A stretch of DNA of 64,000 nt from Halomonas sp. 'Soap Lake #6'. Lineage in GTDB: Bacteria; Pseudomonadota; Gammaproteobacteria; Pseudomonadales; Halomonadaceae. The stretch spans positions 1,240,001 to 1,304,000 of the forward strand of contig NZ_CP020469.1 in the NCBI RefSeq assembly GCF_003031405.1, given 5' to 3'. Of this stretch, positions 10,353 through 19,473 are shown piece after piece. Position 1 is the stretch's first letter. Each line of letters begins with the position of its first letter. The translations under genes and the position numbers were made by a program. A model generated the notes under the pieces. The model saw only the letters and a list, made by a program, of their open reading frames with translations. It made no database searches and was not told the DNA's origin.

Positions 10353-10475
10353 ACGCTTAATTTCCGATATCTCTTAATACAAACCTTTGGCGGCCCAGAG
10401 TGGGCGACCACCGATAGTCTACTTGGTCGAGCGCCAATCAGAAGAGCCTAACACGCTCAGGAGCCAGTCCACAGC

Positions 10476-10844
10476 ATGTCGTCAACGCCAGATGTCTTAA
10501 CCGCTTCGCCACGGCGTCAGCGCCGTCATGGCCTAGCGCGTTGGTGGCTTGCTGGGCTTCTGGTAAGTTGTTTATTGCCCGCTAGTTTACACTCATCGGA
10601 TGCGTTTCGCGGTAGTGATCGCGGTGTCAGTATCTGTTTTTGGGTGCCTGCTATTTTGCGTGCGCAGTCTCAGTGGATTGCCAAAAAACGTCGTGCGCTA
10701 CGTTACTTGGTCCGCCCTCTGAGACGCCAGCTGATGCGTCGGCCCTCTCATGTCCGTTTATTGCCCCTGGTTAAGCGTCGTCTTGTGGCTGCAAGAGATG
10801 TACTGACCCAGCGTGGACCACCTGTTTTGGCCCTCCAGCAGTAG
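10476..10844 (+). CDS. Secreted basic protein with RGPP end; candidate SecM-like arrest peptide upstream of secA
   Basis: A 122-aa ORF with ATG 10476 and CAGGAG at 10459-10464. A basic N-region (RRQRRHG, residues 13-19) and a hydrophobic segment (about 25-37) look like a Sec signal sequence. The remainder is very Arg/Lys-rich. The last ten codons encode RGPPVLALQQ, with R113-G114-P115-P116 at 10812-10823. Known regulators of Sec genes (SecM with RAGP; ApdA/ApdP-type peptides with RAPP or RAPG) stall ribosomes at such a C-terminal motif until the nascent chain is pulled by export. Position 70 bp before secA, signal sequence and motif all fit. No full match to the E. coli SecM arrest sequence is seen, so the role is inference. 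Confidence 0.6.
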   Translation: MSSTPDVLTASPRRQRRHGLARWWLAGLLVSCLLPASLHSSDAFRGSDRGVSICFWVPAILRAQSQWIAKKRRALRYLVRPLRRQLMRRPSHVRLLPLVKRRLVAARDVLTQRGPPVLALQQ

Positions 10845-10872
10845 AACCAATTTATTTGCCTTATATAAAAAA

Positions 10873-10918
10873 GGGTGTCCCAGCATAGGGCACTCATGAT
10901 GATTTGGAAAATTCATGA
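10873..10918 (+). promoter_or_regulatory. secA leader hairpins around ribosome-binding site
   Basis: Two alternative stems can be drawn. Stem A: GGGTG 10873-10877 plus CCC 10879-10881 pairs with GGGCACTC 10888-10895, with one G-T pair and one bulge. Stem B: TCATGA 10894-10899 pairs with TCATGA 10913-10918, holding the secA ATG (10915) in the stem and the weak Shine-Dalgarno TTTGGA (10903-10908) in its loop. They share two bases, so they compete. This is the expected place for arrest-controlled opening of the secA start. No folding energy was computed. Confidence 0.4.
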
Positions 10919-13647
10919 TTAATAATCTGTTACGTAAAGTTGTTGGCTCTAAGAACGATCGCGAAGTAAAGCGCATGCAGAAAAATGTGCTCAACATCAC
11001 TAAGTTAGAGCCGGAGCTGGAAGGGTTAAGTGACGCTGAGTTACAGGGTAAAACAGCGCTGCTGCGTCAACGGTTAAGCAGTGGTGAAGCACTTGACAGC
11101 CTGCTGCCTGAAGCATTTGCCGTGGTGCGCGAAGCCAGTAAGCGTGTTATGGGCATGCGCCACTTTGATGTGCAAATGGTCGGTGGTATGACGTTACACC
11201 GGGGCCGCATTGCAGAAATGAAAACCGGTGAGGGTAAAACGCTAGTAGCAACGTTGGCGGTCTATCTGAATGCCTTGCCTGGCAAGGGCGTCCATGTTGT
11301 TACCGTGAACGACTACTTAGCACGCCGCGACGCCGAGTGGATGCGCCCGCTCTATGAATTTTTGGGTTTGTCCATAGGAGTGATTTTTGCTGGCCAAAGC
11401 GGCGAAGAGAAACGCCATGCGTACCAGTGTGATATCACCTATGGTACCAACAATGAGTTCGGCTTTGATTACCTGCGCGATAATATGGCGTTCTCGCTTG
11501 AAGAGAAAGTGCAGCGTGGCCTGCATTACGCCATTGTCGATGAAGTAGACTCTATTCTCATTGACGAAGCGCGTACACCGCTAATTATTTCTGGTGCAGT
11601 CGACGAAAATACCGATCTCTATGGTGTGGTGAACCGCCTTGCCCAACAGCTGGAAAAAGGCGAGGTATCCGAAGATGAAGACGCTGCAATAACTGGCGAC
11701 TTCTTGCTAGATGAGAAGCAAAAACAGGTAGAGCTCACCGAGCAAGGACATAATAAAGTAGAAGAGTTAATGCGTGGCGAGGGGCTGCTTGGCGAAGGGG
11801 ATTCACTCTACGCTGCGCAAAACCTCAACCTTTTGCAGCATATGCACTCTGCGCTACGTGCCCGCCACCTTTATCATCCCGATGTCGACTATATCGTCGC
11901 TGACAACCAGGTGGTTATCGTAGATGAGCATACTGGGCGGACAATGCCCGGTCGTCGCTGGTCTGAGGGACTTCACCAGGCCGTTGAGGCTAAAGAGGGT
12001 GTGACTGTTCAACGTGAGAGCCAAACGCTGGCCTCTACTACTTTCCAGAACTACTTCCGGCTTTATGAAAAATTGGCGGGTATGACGGGTACTGCCGATA
12101 CGGAAGCCTTTGAATTCCGTCAGATCTATGGCCTAGACGTGATAGTGATTCCCACTAACCGCGTGTTAGCCCGTAAAGATCTTAATGATTTGGTCTTCCT
12201 TAGTGCAGAAGAGAAGTACGAAGCAATCATTAAAGATGTTAAAGCCGAAACCGAAGCTGGTCGGCCCGTACTGGTAGGTACCGCTTCGATTGAAACCTCA
12301 GAGTATCTTGCCCGCTTAATGCGTGAGGCTGGGCTGAAGTTTAATGTCTTGAATGCTAAACAGCACCAGAGCGAGGCGGAGATTATCGCTCAGGCAGGGC
12401 GCCCAGGGGCGATTACCATTGCTACCAACATGGCCGGTCGTGGTACCGATATTATGTTGGGGGGAAACTGGGAGGCGGAAGCAGCGAAGCTGCAAAGCCC
12501 TACCCAGGAACAAATCGATGCCCTTAAAGCCGAGTGGCAGCAGCGCCACGATGGCGTCTTGCAAGCAGGCGGTTTGCACGTCATAGGTTCAGAGCGTCAC
12601 GAATCACGGCGTATTGATAATCAGCTGCGTGGCCGTGCTGGGCGTCAGGGTGACCCAGGTTCAACCCGTTTCTTCCTCTCCTTGGAAGATAGTTTGATGC
12701 GCCTGTTTGGCTCTGATCGGGTTAAGCGTTTAATGCAGGCGCTTGGGTTAGAGCGTGGCGAAGCCATAGAGCATAAAATGGTTTCCAACGCCGTTGAGCG
12801 TGCACAGAAGAAAGTTGAAGGGCGTAACTTCGATGTGCGTAAGCAACTGCTTGAATACGATGATGTGGCCAACGACCAGCGACGGGTTATTTACGAGCAG
12901 CGCAATGAAATTCTGGCCTCTGAAGATATCTCTGAAGCAGTCCTGGGCATTCGTGAAGAGGTCATGGAAGAGGCTATCAGCGGCTTCGTGCCGCCGCAAA
13001 GCTTGGTGGAACAGTGGGATCTGCCAGGTTTGGAAGCACACCTGAAAACTGAGTTTAATTTAGATGTGCCGGTTGTACAGTGGTCTGCAGAAGATGAGCG
13101 GTTTAGTGAAGAGAAGCTTCGTGAGCGCCTTCAAGCGATGCACCGCGAGGCTTACGAGGCTAAAGTTGAGGCGGCTGGCGCTGCACTGATTCGTCGTTTT
13201 GAGAAGCAGGTAATGCTGCAGGTGTTGGACACTCGCTGGAAAGAGCATCTACAGTCGATGGATCATCTGCGTCGCGGTATCCATCTGCGCGGTTACGCCC
13301 AGAAGAACCCCAAGCAGGAATACAAGCGTGAATCCTTTGAACTGTTCCAGCACCTGCTAACCAATATAAAAGCAGACGTTACGCGTATTCTTAGCCATGT
13401 TCAGGTACGCCAGCCCGAAGAGGTTGATGCACTTGAGCAGAAGCGCCGTGAAGAGCTGGCACGGGAAAAGGCCTCCGCAGCTAGTCGCCATGACGAGCCA
13501 GCTGCACAAAGTAGTGAGCGCGCCCAGGAGCTTCCTGGAGCTGACGGTCGCCCGCTACGCCGGGAAGGGCCAAAAGTGGGCCGCAACGATCCTTGTAGCT
13601 GTGGTTCAGGCAAAAAATATAAGCAGTGCTGCGGTAAGTTAAGCTAA
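10915..13647 (+). CDS. secA: Preprotein translocase ATPase SecA
   Basis: Motor ATPase that drives proteins through SecYEG. The length of 910 aa is typical. Near residue 100 the Walker [14 protein letters not shown] is seen; near 210 the DEAD-like [17 protein letters not shown]; the second motor domain carries [14 protein letters not shown] and [14 protein letters not shown]. The C-terminus ends in the SecB-binding zinc motif [16 protein letters not shown] 10915 has a weak ribosome site (TTTGGA, six bases upstream), which fits translational control from the upstream ORF. Confidence 0.99.
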   Translation: MINNLLRKVVGSKNDREVKRMQKNVLNITKLEPELEGLSDAELQGKTALLRQRLSSGEALDSLLPEAFAVVREASKRVMGMRHFDVQMVGGMTLHRGRIAEMKTGEGKTLVATLAVYLNALPGKGVHVVTVNDYLARRDAEWMRPLYEFLGLSIGVIFAGQSGEEKRHAYQCDITYGTNNEFGFDYLRDNMAFSLEEKVQRGLHYAIVDEVDSILIDEARTPLIISGAVDENTDLYGVVNRLAQQLEKGEVSEDEDAAITGDFLLDEKQKQVELTEQGHNKVEELMRGEGLLGEGDSLYAAQNLNLLQHMHSALRARHLYHPDVDYIVADNQVVIVDEHTGRTMPGRRWSEGLHQAVEAKEGVTVQRESQTLASTTFQNYFRLYEKLAGMTGTADTEAFEFRQIYGLDVIVIPTNRVLARKDLNDLVFLSAEEKYEAIIKDVKAETEAGRPVLVGTASIETSEYLARLMREAGLKFNVLNAKQHQSEAEIIAQAGRPGAITIATNMAGRGTDIMLGGNWEAEAAKLQSPTQEQIDALKAEWQQRHDGVLQAGGLHVIGSERHESRRIDNQLRGRAGRQGDPGSTRFFLSLEDSLMRLFGSDRVKRLMQALGLERGEAIEHKMVSNAVERAQKKVEGRNFDVRKQLLEYDDVANDQRRVIYEQRNEILASEDISEAVLGIREEVMEEAISGFVPPQSLVEQWDLPGLEAHLKTEFNLDVPVVQWSAEDERFSEEKLRERLQAMHREAYEAKVEAAGAALIRRFEKQVMLQVLDTRWKEHLQSMDHLRRGIHLRGYAQKNPKQEYKRESFELFQHLLTNIKADVTRILSHVQVRQPEEVDALEQKRREELAREKASAASRHDEPAAQSSERAQELPGADGRPLRREGPKVGRNDPCSCGSGKKYKQCCGKLS

Positions 13648-13685
13648 TCGCTCAGCTCCCTTGAGCTAACGTGAAGGAGAATCAA

Positions 13686-14915
13686 ATGGCGGTGGGAAAC
13701 GTTCCCTTTCCTGAGCTGCCCCCTGTGGAGGGGGTACGCCTAGGTACTGCAATGGCAGGTATTAAGAAACCCGACCGCCGTGACACGGTGGTGATTGAGC
13801 TGCCTGATACCGCTACTGTTGCTGGGGTTTTCACCCAGAATGCGTTCTGCGCAGCACCTGTAGCAGTGGCCAAAGCGCATATGGAGCGCTGCTTAAGTGA
13901 GGGCTTAGTGCCTCGCTATTGGCTAATCAATACCGGTAATGCCAATGCGGGTACAGGTGAAACGGGCATGCGGGATGCGTTGGCCAGCTGTGCCGCATTA
14001 GCTGCACATATGGGTGTGGTGGAAAGCCAGGTGCTGCCTTTCTCGACGGGAGTGATTGGTGAGCCGTTACCCATGGAGCGCTTATTAGCGGGTTTGCCCA
14101 AGGCCGTTAGCTCGCTTGCTGATTCCAGCCAGGCTTGGCAGCATGCAGGAGAAGGGATTCTCACTACGGACACCCGTCCCAAAGGGGCTACGGTGACCGT
14201 TGCTATTGGTGATCAGCAAGTCACGATTAACGGTATTACCAAGGGCTCTGGCATGATCAAGCCCAATATGGCCACCATGTTGGGTTTTGTCGTTACCGAT
14301 GCAGCAGTAGAGCAGTCGCTTCTCGAAACATTACTGCGAGAAACTGTCGATCGTTCGTTTAACTGTATTACTGTCGATAGTGACACGTCGACTAACGATG
14401 CCTGCATGTTAGCGGCGACGGGTAGCGGTGCGCGAATCGAAAGTGCCGAGCAGGTTGCGGTATTTCGTAATGCACTACAGCGGGTGATGACTGAGCTTGC
14501 CCAGGCGATTATTCGCGACGGAGAAGGGGCGACAAAGTTTATTACGCTGCAAGTCAACGATGCAGCTACTCGCCAAGAGGCGTTAGATGTGGCATTTACA
14601 GTGGCACACTCGCCGCTGGTGAAAACCGCACTGTATGCCTCTGACGCCAATTGGGGGCGGATCTTGGCAGCGGTGGGACGTGCGCCCGTCGAAGCATTTG
14701 ATGTCAACCGAGTCGTTATCGACCTGGGAGACGTGCGGTTGGTTGAGAATGGTGGTCGTGCCGCCAGCTACACAGAGGCTGCGGGTAGTGCTGTGATGGC
14801 GCAGGAAGAAATTACTATTCGGATCAACTTAGGGCGCGGTGAAGAGAGTGCCACTGTATGGACCTCGGATCTCTCCCATGAGTATGTGACCATCAACGCA
14901 GATTACCGCAGCTAG
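13686..14915 (+). CDS. argJ: Bifunctional ornithine acetyltransferase / N-acetylglutamate synthase
   Basis: Arginine biosynthesis enzyme that recycles the acetyl group between N-acetylornithine and glutamate. ATG 13686 follows AAGGAGA (13674-13680) and gives 409 aa starting MAVGNVPFPELPPVEGVRLG; an ATG 15 bp upstream is in frame but overlaps the ribosome site. The self-cleavage motif KGSGMIKPNMATMLGF is present, with the Thr that becomes the nucleophile of the beta chain. The chain ends SHEYVTINADYRS, normal for ArgJ. It stands between secA and the Nudix/ThiE fusion, as in Pseudomonas. Confidence 0.97.
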   Translation: MAVGNVPFPELPPVEGVRLGTAMAGIKKPDRRDTVVIELPDTATVAGVFTQNAFCAAPVAVAKAHMERCLSEGLVPRYWLINTGNANAGTGETGMRDALASCAALAAHMGVVESQVLPFSTGVIGEPLPMERLLAGLPKAVSSLADSSQAWQHAGEGILTTDTRPKGATVTVAIGDQQVTINGITKGSGMIKPNMATMLGFVVTDAAVEQSLLETLLRETVDRSFNCITVDSDTSTNDACMLAATGSGARIESAEQVAVFRNALQRVMTELAQAIIRDGEGATKFITLQVNDAATRQEALDVAFTVAHSPLVKTALYASDANWGRILAAVGRAPVEAFDVNRVVIDLGDVRLVENGGRAASYTEAAGSAVMAQEEITIRINLGRGEESATVWTSDLSHEYVTINADYRS

Positions 14916-14947
14916 CCTCAGCAGTAAGGTGCTAATGCAGCGATACA

Positions 14948-14971
14948 GCGCCACCTCTGAACCGGTGGCGC
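14948..14971 (+). terminator. Hairpin between argJ and the Nudix fusion
   Basis: GCGCCACC (14948-14955) and GGTGGCGC (14964-14971) form an 8-bp GC-rich stem with an 8-nt loop, 32 bp after the argJ stop. No T tract follows, so it may be a pause or attenuation site rather than a complete terminator. Confidence 0.45.
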
Positions 14972-14993
14972 GCACAAAGTGGATAAAGACGTA

Positions 14994-15950
14994 ATGAGTG
15001 TAATGGTAAAACGACGTGTTCATGTCGCGGCGGCTGCAATGATCAGCGCCGATCAAAAGCAAGTGCTAATTGCGCGTCGGCCTTCAAACGTCGATCACGG
15101 CGGTCTCTGGGAATTTCCCGGTGGCAAGCTAGCCCCCTACGAAACGGGGCTGGAAGGGCTTAAGCGTGAACTACACGAAGAGTTAGGTGTTGAAATTGTA
15201 CGCGCCCGGCCGCTGATTCGTGTTCACCACGAGTACCCCGACAAGCATATCCTACTGGATGTTTGGCAGGTACAGGAGTTTGCTGGCGAACCGTTTGGGC
15301 GTGAAGGGCAGGCGGTACGCTGGGTACCCATGGAGGAACTGGCCAACTATCCCTTCCCTGCGGCCAATCTGCCGATTTTGCGTGCGGTAATGCTACCCAC
15401 TGATTACCTGATTACTGGTGAAGAGGCGGACGAAGAGCGCTTTGAGGCACTTTTAGAGCGGGCTCTACGTGAGGATGGGGTACGGCTTGTGCAGCTGCGT
15501 GCCAAAGGGCTGGATAAATCAGCTTACTTAGCCCGGGCTGAGCGAGCTCTAGTGCTATGCCGTCAATACGGTGCGCGCTTGCTGCTGAATGCTGAGCCGG
15601 CGTTACTGGATGAAATAGATGCTGATGGCATTCACCTAACCAGTGAGCGCTTAATGAATCTGGATCGCCGCCCTATAGCCGAGAACAAATGGCTGTCTGC
15701 ATCTACCCACGATCAGGTGCAGCTCTCAAAAGCGGCAGTGTTGGGCTGTGATTTCGTAACTCTTTCACCGCTGCGCACTACTCCGTCGCATCCTGAAGTG
15801 GCACCCTTGGGGTGGCATGATTTTCAGCAGTTGGTAGAGCGTGCCGGGATGCCCGTGTTTGCACTGGGTGGAATGACCCGCTTTGATGCCGACCATGCCC
15901 GTGCTGTGGGGGCTCAGGGCATTGCTTCAATTCGTGATTTCTGGAAATAA
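14994..15950 (+). CDS. Nudix hydrolase fused to a ThiE-like domain
   Basis: About 318 aa. Residues 5-130 are a MutT-type Nudix domain: FPGGKLAPYETGLEGLKREL with the continuation HEELG matches the Nudix box GX5EX7REUXEEXGU. The second half, from about 145, is a thiamine-phosphate-synthase-like TIM barrel (VRLVQLRAKGL; DADGIHLTSERL; FVTLSPLRTTPSHP; PVFALGGMT). Known proteins of this form are named Nudix family hydrolase and occur next to argJ in gammaproteobacteria. The MutT part would sanitise 8-oxo-dGTP; the role of the ThiE half is not settled. The start is ambiguous: GTG 14979, ATG 14994 or ATG 15003, none with a strong ribosome site. Confidence 0.88.
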   Translation: MSVMVKRRVHVAAAAMISADQKQVLIARRPSNVDHGGLWEFPGGKLAPYETGLEGLKRELHEELGVEIVRARPLIRVHHEYPDKHILLDVWQVQEFAGEPFGREGQAVRWVPMEELANYPFPAANLPILRAVMLPTDYLITGEEADEERFEALLERALREDGVRLVQLRAKGLDKSAYLARAERALVLCRQYGARLLLNAEPALLDEIDADGIHLTSERLMNLDRRPIAENKWLSASTHDQVQLSKAAVLGCDFVTLSPLRTTPSHPEVAPLGWHDFQQLVERAGMPVFALGGMTRFDADHARAVGAQGIASIRDFWK

Positions 15951-15978
15951 GCCGACTACTCGGCCTGCGTAGCTAGAC

Positions 15979-16016
15979 AAAGCGCCTGCTTCGTTTCCGG
16001 AGCGGGCGCTTTTTTT
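15979..16016. terminator. Intrinsic terminator after the Nudix-ThiE gene
   Basis: AAAGCGCC... and ...GGCGCTTT form an interrupted GC-rich stem followed by a run of seven T (16010-16016). It separates this gene from the convergent aguB, with A residues on the far side, so it can work in both directions. Confidence 0.8.
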
Positions 16017-16039
16017 GAAGCTGGGTTATACCTGTTTTG

Positions 16040-16942
16040 TTAATCGCGGTAGCGGCGGGTTAAATCGCCGTAGGCATCTACTCGACGGTCACGTAGGTAG
16101 GGCCAAATGCGGCGGGTATTTTCGCTGCGTGCCATATCGATGTTGACCACCAGTTGCTGCGACGCTTCACCCGCGTGGGCTAGCAGTTCGCCCTGGGGGC
16201 CGCATACAAAGCTGCCACCCCAAAACGCAATGCCGTCTCCAACGCCTGACTGGTCTGCTTCAAAGCCCACCCGATTAGCAACTAATACCGGCAACCCATT
16301 GGCTACGCCGTGAGCCCTCTGAATAATCGTCCAGGCATCTTTTTGGCGGGCTTTTTCTGCTTCGTCATCGTTAGGGTCCCAGCCAATCGCGGTGGGGTAG
16401 AGCAACAGGTCCGCACCTGCCAGTGCCATTAAGCGAGCGGCTTCTGGGTACCATTGATCCCAGCAAACTAAAATGCCCAGCCGTCCAACCGAGGTATCGA
16501 TGGGGGTAAAGCCCTCACCGCGAGCATCGTCCACATCGCCTGGGGTGAAATAGAATTTTTCATAAAATGCTGGATCATCGGGTATATGCATCTTGCGATA
16601 CTGGCCTACGCGGCCCTGGGCGCGGTCGTATACCACCGCTGTATTGTGGTAAAGCCCAGCTGCCCGTTTCTCAAATAGTGAACCCACTAGCACGATATCC
16701 AGCTCTCTGGCCAGCTTTGCCAGATACTGGCCAGTAGGCCCATCCAGCGGCTCGGCTAGGTCAAATAGTGCAGGATCTTCGTATTGGCAAAAATAGTGGG
16801 TAGCGTGAAGCTCTTGTAACAGTACTAGCTTGGCGCCTTGCTTAACGGCGTCACGGATACCCGCTTCGCTAGCAGCTAGGCTGCGTGCTTTATCAGGCCA
16901 GGCTTGCTGTTGTACGACACCAACAGTCAATGTGTGCGTCAT
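16040..16942 (-). CDS. aguB: N-carbamoylputrescine amidase
   Basis: Nitrilase-family hydrolase (300 aa) that converts N-carbamoylputrescine to putrescine, CO2 and ammonia. The Glu-Lys-Cys triad is visible: E44 in LLQELHATHYF, K117 in QYRKMHIPDDP and C160 in GILVCWDQWYPE. It lies 9 bp downstream of aguA on the same strand, so the two form an operon for the agmatine route to putrescine. ATG 16942 is preceded by AAGGAG on the minus strand. The call is strong because family motifs and partner gene agree. Confidence 0.95.
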   Translation of the reverse strand: MTHTLTVGVVQQQAWPDKARSLAASEAGIRDAVKQGAKLVLLQELHATHYFCQYEDPALFDLAEPLDGPTGQYLAKLARELDIVLVGSLFEKRAAGLYHNTAVVYDRAQGRVGQYRKMHIPDDPAFYEKFYFTPGDVDDARGEGFTPIDTSVGRLGILVCWDQWYPEAARLMALAGADLLLYPTAIGWDPNDDEAEKARQKDAWTIIQRAHGVANGLPVLVANRVGFEADQSGVGDGIAFWGGSFVCGPQGELLAHAGEASQQLVVNIDMARSENTRRIWPYLRDRRVDAYGDLTRRYRD

Positions 16943-16951
16943 GATGGCTCC

Positions 16952-18016
16952 TTACGATTCAATGGGGGTAGGAGTAAGGGTGCCTTTCGGCAGTTGCATG
17001 GTTAAACAGTGTAGGCTGCCATGCTGGCGAATTACGCTTACGCACTCAATCGGTATCAGCGTGTGCTCAGGAAAGGCCTGTGCCAGAGCCTGCAGTGCAA
17101 CCATGTCGGCGGGGTCACCGTAAGTGGGTACTAATACAGCCTGATTAATGATTAAAAAGTTGGCGTAGGTGGCGGGTAAACGATGGCCGTCATCTGGGTC
17201 AAAGCATGCTTGCGGCCAGGGCAAAGGAATAAGCCGATAGGGTTCGCCGTCACGTTGACGAAATGCCTTCAACTCCTGCTCCATTGTCTTGAGTGCAGCG
17301 TAGTGTGGGTCGTTAGGGTTGTCACATGCCACATAAGCAATGGTGGATGGGTCACAGAAGCGCGCTAGGGTATCAATGTGGCTATCAGTGTCATCGCCCT
17401 CTAGGTGCCCATTGGCCAGCCATAGCACGCGGTCTACACCAAAATCCTTTGCCAGTATTGCTTCAATATCATCACGTGAGTGCGCAGGGTTTCGGTTTGG
17501 GTTAAGCAGGCAAGCCTCGGTGGTTAATAGCGTGCCTTCACCATCCGTTTCAATACCACCACCTTCAAGGATCAACTCTCGTGATGCAACTGGACAAGCC
17601 CACACGCCTGCGTCTGCTAGCCACTGGGTCAGCTGATTATCGCGCTCTGCAGGGAACTTACCGCCCCAGCCAGTAAAGGTGTAATCCAACAGCAATGGTT
17701 GATTTTTTTCATCCACCACGGTAATTGGGCCGTGGTCCCGCGCCCAGGTGTCATCGGTGGGTGCGACAATAAGCAGCAGTTGGTGCTCGTTAATGCCATA
17801 GGCAGCAAATGTGGCTGCTAGGCGGTCACGTGTTGAGTCGTCGGGAACACTGATTAGCACACGCTGGTAGCGCACGGTAGCAATTACAATGCGCTCAAGT
17901 GTTGCTTCAATTCGTGATAATAAAGGCGCCCAATCACCGTCTGGGCGGGGCCAGGTAAGCTGTAGGCCGTCTTGAGGGTGCCATTCCGGCAGCAGGCGAT
18001 GAGTCTTGGTAGCCAA
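16952..18016 (-). CDS. aguA: Agmatine deiminase
   Basis: Peptidylarginine-deiminase-fold enzyme (354 aa) that converts agmatine to N-carbamoylputrescine and ammonia. Family motifs are WARDHGPITVVD near residue 94, GGIETDGEGTLL, NGHLEGDDTDSHIDTLARF with the catalytic His and Asp, and QHGSLHCLTMQLP with the nucleophilic Cys at about 337. It is the first gene of the aguA-aguB pair and divergent from lolC. The divergent gap (18017-18221) holds both promoters, but I could not assign them. Confidence 0.95.
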   Translation of the reverse strand: MATKTHRLLPEWHPQDGLQLTWPRPDGDWAPLLSRIEATLERIVIATVRYQRVLISVPDDSTRDRLAATFAAYGINEHQLLLIVAPTDDTWARDHGPITVVDEKNQPLLLDYTFTGWGGKFPAERDNQLTQWLADAGVWACPVASRELILEGGGIETDGEGTLLTTEACLLNPNRNPAHSRDDIEAILAKDFGVDRVLWLANGHLEGDDTDSHIDTLARFCDPSTIAYVACDNPNDPHYAALKTMEQELKAFRQRDGEPYRLIPLPWPQACFDPDDGHRLPATYANFLIINQAVLVPTYGDPADMVALQALAQAFPEHTLIPIECVSVIRQHGSLHCLTMQLPKGTLTPTPIES

Positions 18017-18221
18017 CGTCGCAGATGCTCTTAAAAGAAGTAAAAAGACTTACCCTAAGGGCAAGAGGAACCGGCGCAATGTAGGGGCTTACCCCGAAAC
18101 ATGCAAGCCTTACCTTACCGTAGGGAACGGCTTTGTCTGATCCCGCTCTAACGCTGCGTTTGCACATGCAGCCCTGCTAAAAAAACCGTACCATGGGCGC
18201 TTATTACTAAGGAATACTGCC

Positions 18222-19463
18222 ATGCTTGATCGTTTGCCTTTTCTGGTGGGGCTGCGCTACGTGCGCGCTAAACGCCGGAACCATTTTATTTCGTTCATAT
18301 CCCTAACCTCAATGCTGGGGCTCATGCTTGGTGTGGCGGTACTTATTCTGGTGCTGTCGGTAATGAACGGCTTTGATCATGAGTTGCGAACGCGCATTTT
18401 GGGGATGGTGCCCCACACCAAAATTGAGGCACAGGAAGGTCTAGTGGAGTGGGAAGCGCTTGCCGAGAGATTAATCGAGCGTGAGCGGGTAATCGGTGTG
18501 GCCCCCTTCGTTGAGCAGCAGGGTATGTTTTCTGCCGGGGGGCGTAATCAAGGCGCCATGGTGAACGGTATCCACCCTGACTGGGAGGGACAGGTATCAA
18601 TCATTGGTCAGCATATGCGTCAAGGCGAGTTGGCTGATCTGGCGCCCGGTGAGTGGAACGTGGTGCTGGGCTCAATGTTGGCGCGGCGTTTAGGTGTTGG
18701 CGTTGGTGATCGGGTTACGCTTTTAGTGCCTGAGGCATCGATTACGCCAGCGGGGGTTTTTCCACGCTTGAAGCGTTTTACGGTCAGTGGGATTTTTAGT
18801 GTTGGCGCTGATTTAGATGCCAATCTGGCGTATGCCAATATTTATGACATGCAGACGCTGGCGCGGTTGGGTGACTCAATAGGGGGGCTGCGTCTTGAGC
18901 TTGATGATCTGTTCCTCGCTGGAAGTGAGACCCAGGCGATTGTGAATGAGCTAGGGGCGGGGTATCGCGGTACTGATTGGACGTTCTCCCATGGCAGCCT
19001 GTTTCAGGCGATCCAGATGGAAAAGCGTATGATTGCGCTGCTACTCACTGTGATTATCGCCGTTGCTGCGTTTAATATTGTATCCACGCTTGTCATGGTG
19101 GTGACCGATAAGCGGGCGGATATAGCGATTTTGCGCACGATCGGTGCGACACCTCGCTCGATTATGGGCATTTTTATTGTTCAAGGTTTGGCGATCGGCC
19201 TGATTGGAATTGCGGTGGGTGTTGCGGTGGGTGTGCTACTGGCCCTGACGATCTCAGATTTAATTGGTTGGTTTGAAAGTGCGCTGGGTATCAAGTTCTT
19301 GGATGCTGGTGTTTACTTTATCAGTGATTTGCCTTCTCGCTTACAGTGGGCAGATGTTCGGAATATCGTATTGGCTGCATTTGGCCTGACGTTCCTTTCA
19401 ACGCTCTATCCTGCCTGGCGGGCTGCGCGTGTTCAGCCTGCGGACGTATTGCGCTATGAATAA
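18222..19463 (+). CDS. lolC: Lipoprotein-releasing ABC transporter permease, LolC-like
   Basis: Inner-membrane subunit (413 aa) of the LolCDE-type machine that extracts outer-membrane lipoproteins and hands them to LolA. TM1 is at about 25-48, a long periplasmic domain follows, then three C-terminal helices (about 270-405) of the FtsX fold. The stretch ITPAGVFPRLKRFTVSGIF resembles the LolA-binding Hook of E. coli LolC. ATG 18222 follows AAGGAATA. Only one such subunit gene is present; lolD comes next and no lolE follows, so it may act as a homodimer like LolF proteins. Confidence 0.93.
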   Translation: MLDRLPFLVGLRYVRAKRRNHFISFISLTSMLGLMLGVAVLILVLSVMNGFDHELRTRILGMVPHTKIEAQEGLVEWEALAERLIERERVIGVAPFVEQQGMFSAGGRNQGAMVNGIHPDWEGQVSIIGQHMRQGELADLAPGEWNVVLGSMLARRLGVGVGDRVTLLVPEASITPAGVFPRLKRFTVSGIFSVGADLDANLAYANIYDMQTLARLGDSIGGLRLELDDLFLAGSETQAIVNELGAGYRGTDWTFSHGSLFQAIQMEKRMIALLLTVIIAVAAFNIVSTLVMVVTDKRADIAILRTIGATPRSIMGIFIVQGLAIGLIGIAVGVAVGVLLALTISDLIGWFESALGIKFLDAGVYFISDLPSRLQWADVRNIVLAAFGLTFLSTLYPAWRAARVQPADVLRYE

Positions 19464-19473
19464 GGATGCTTTG

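Noticed and set aside
10624..10688. FWVPAIL...QWI in the pre-secA ORF as the E. coli SecM arrest core
   Set aside because: Spacing does not match FxxxxWIxxxxGIRAGP and it lies mid-protein; the RGPP end is the better candidate.
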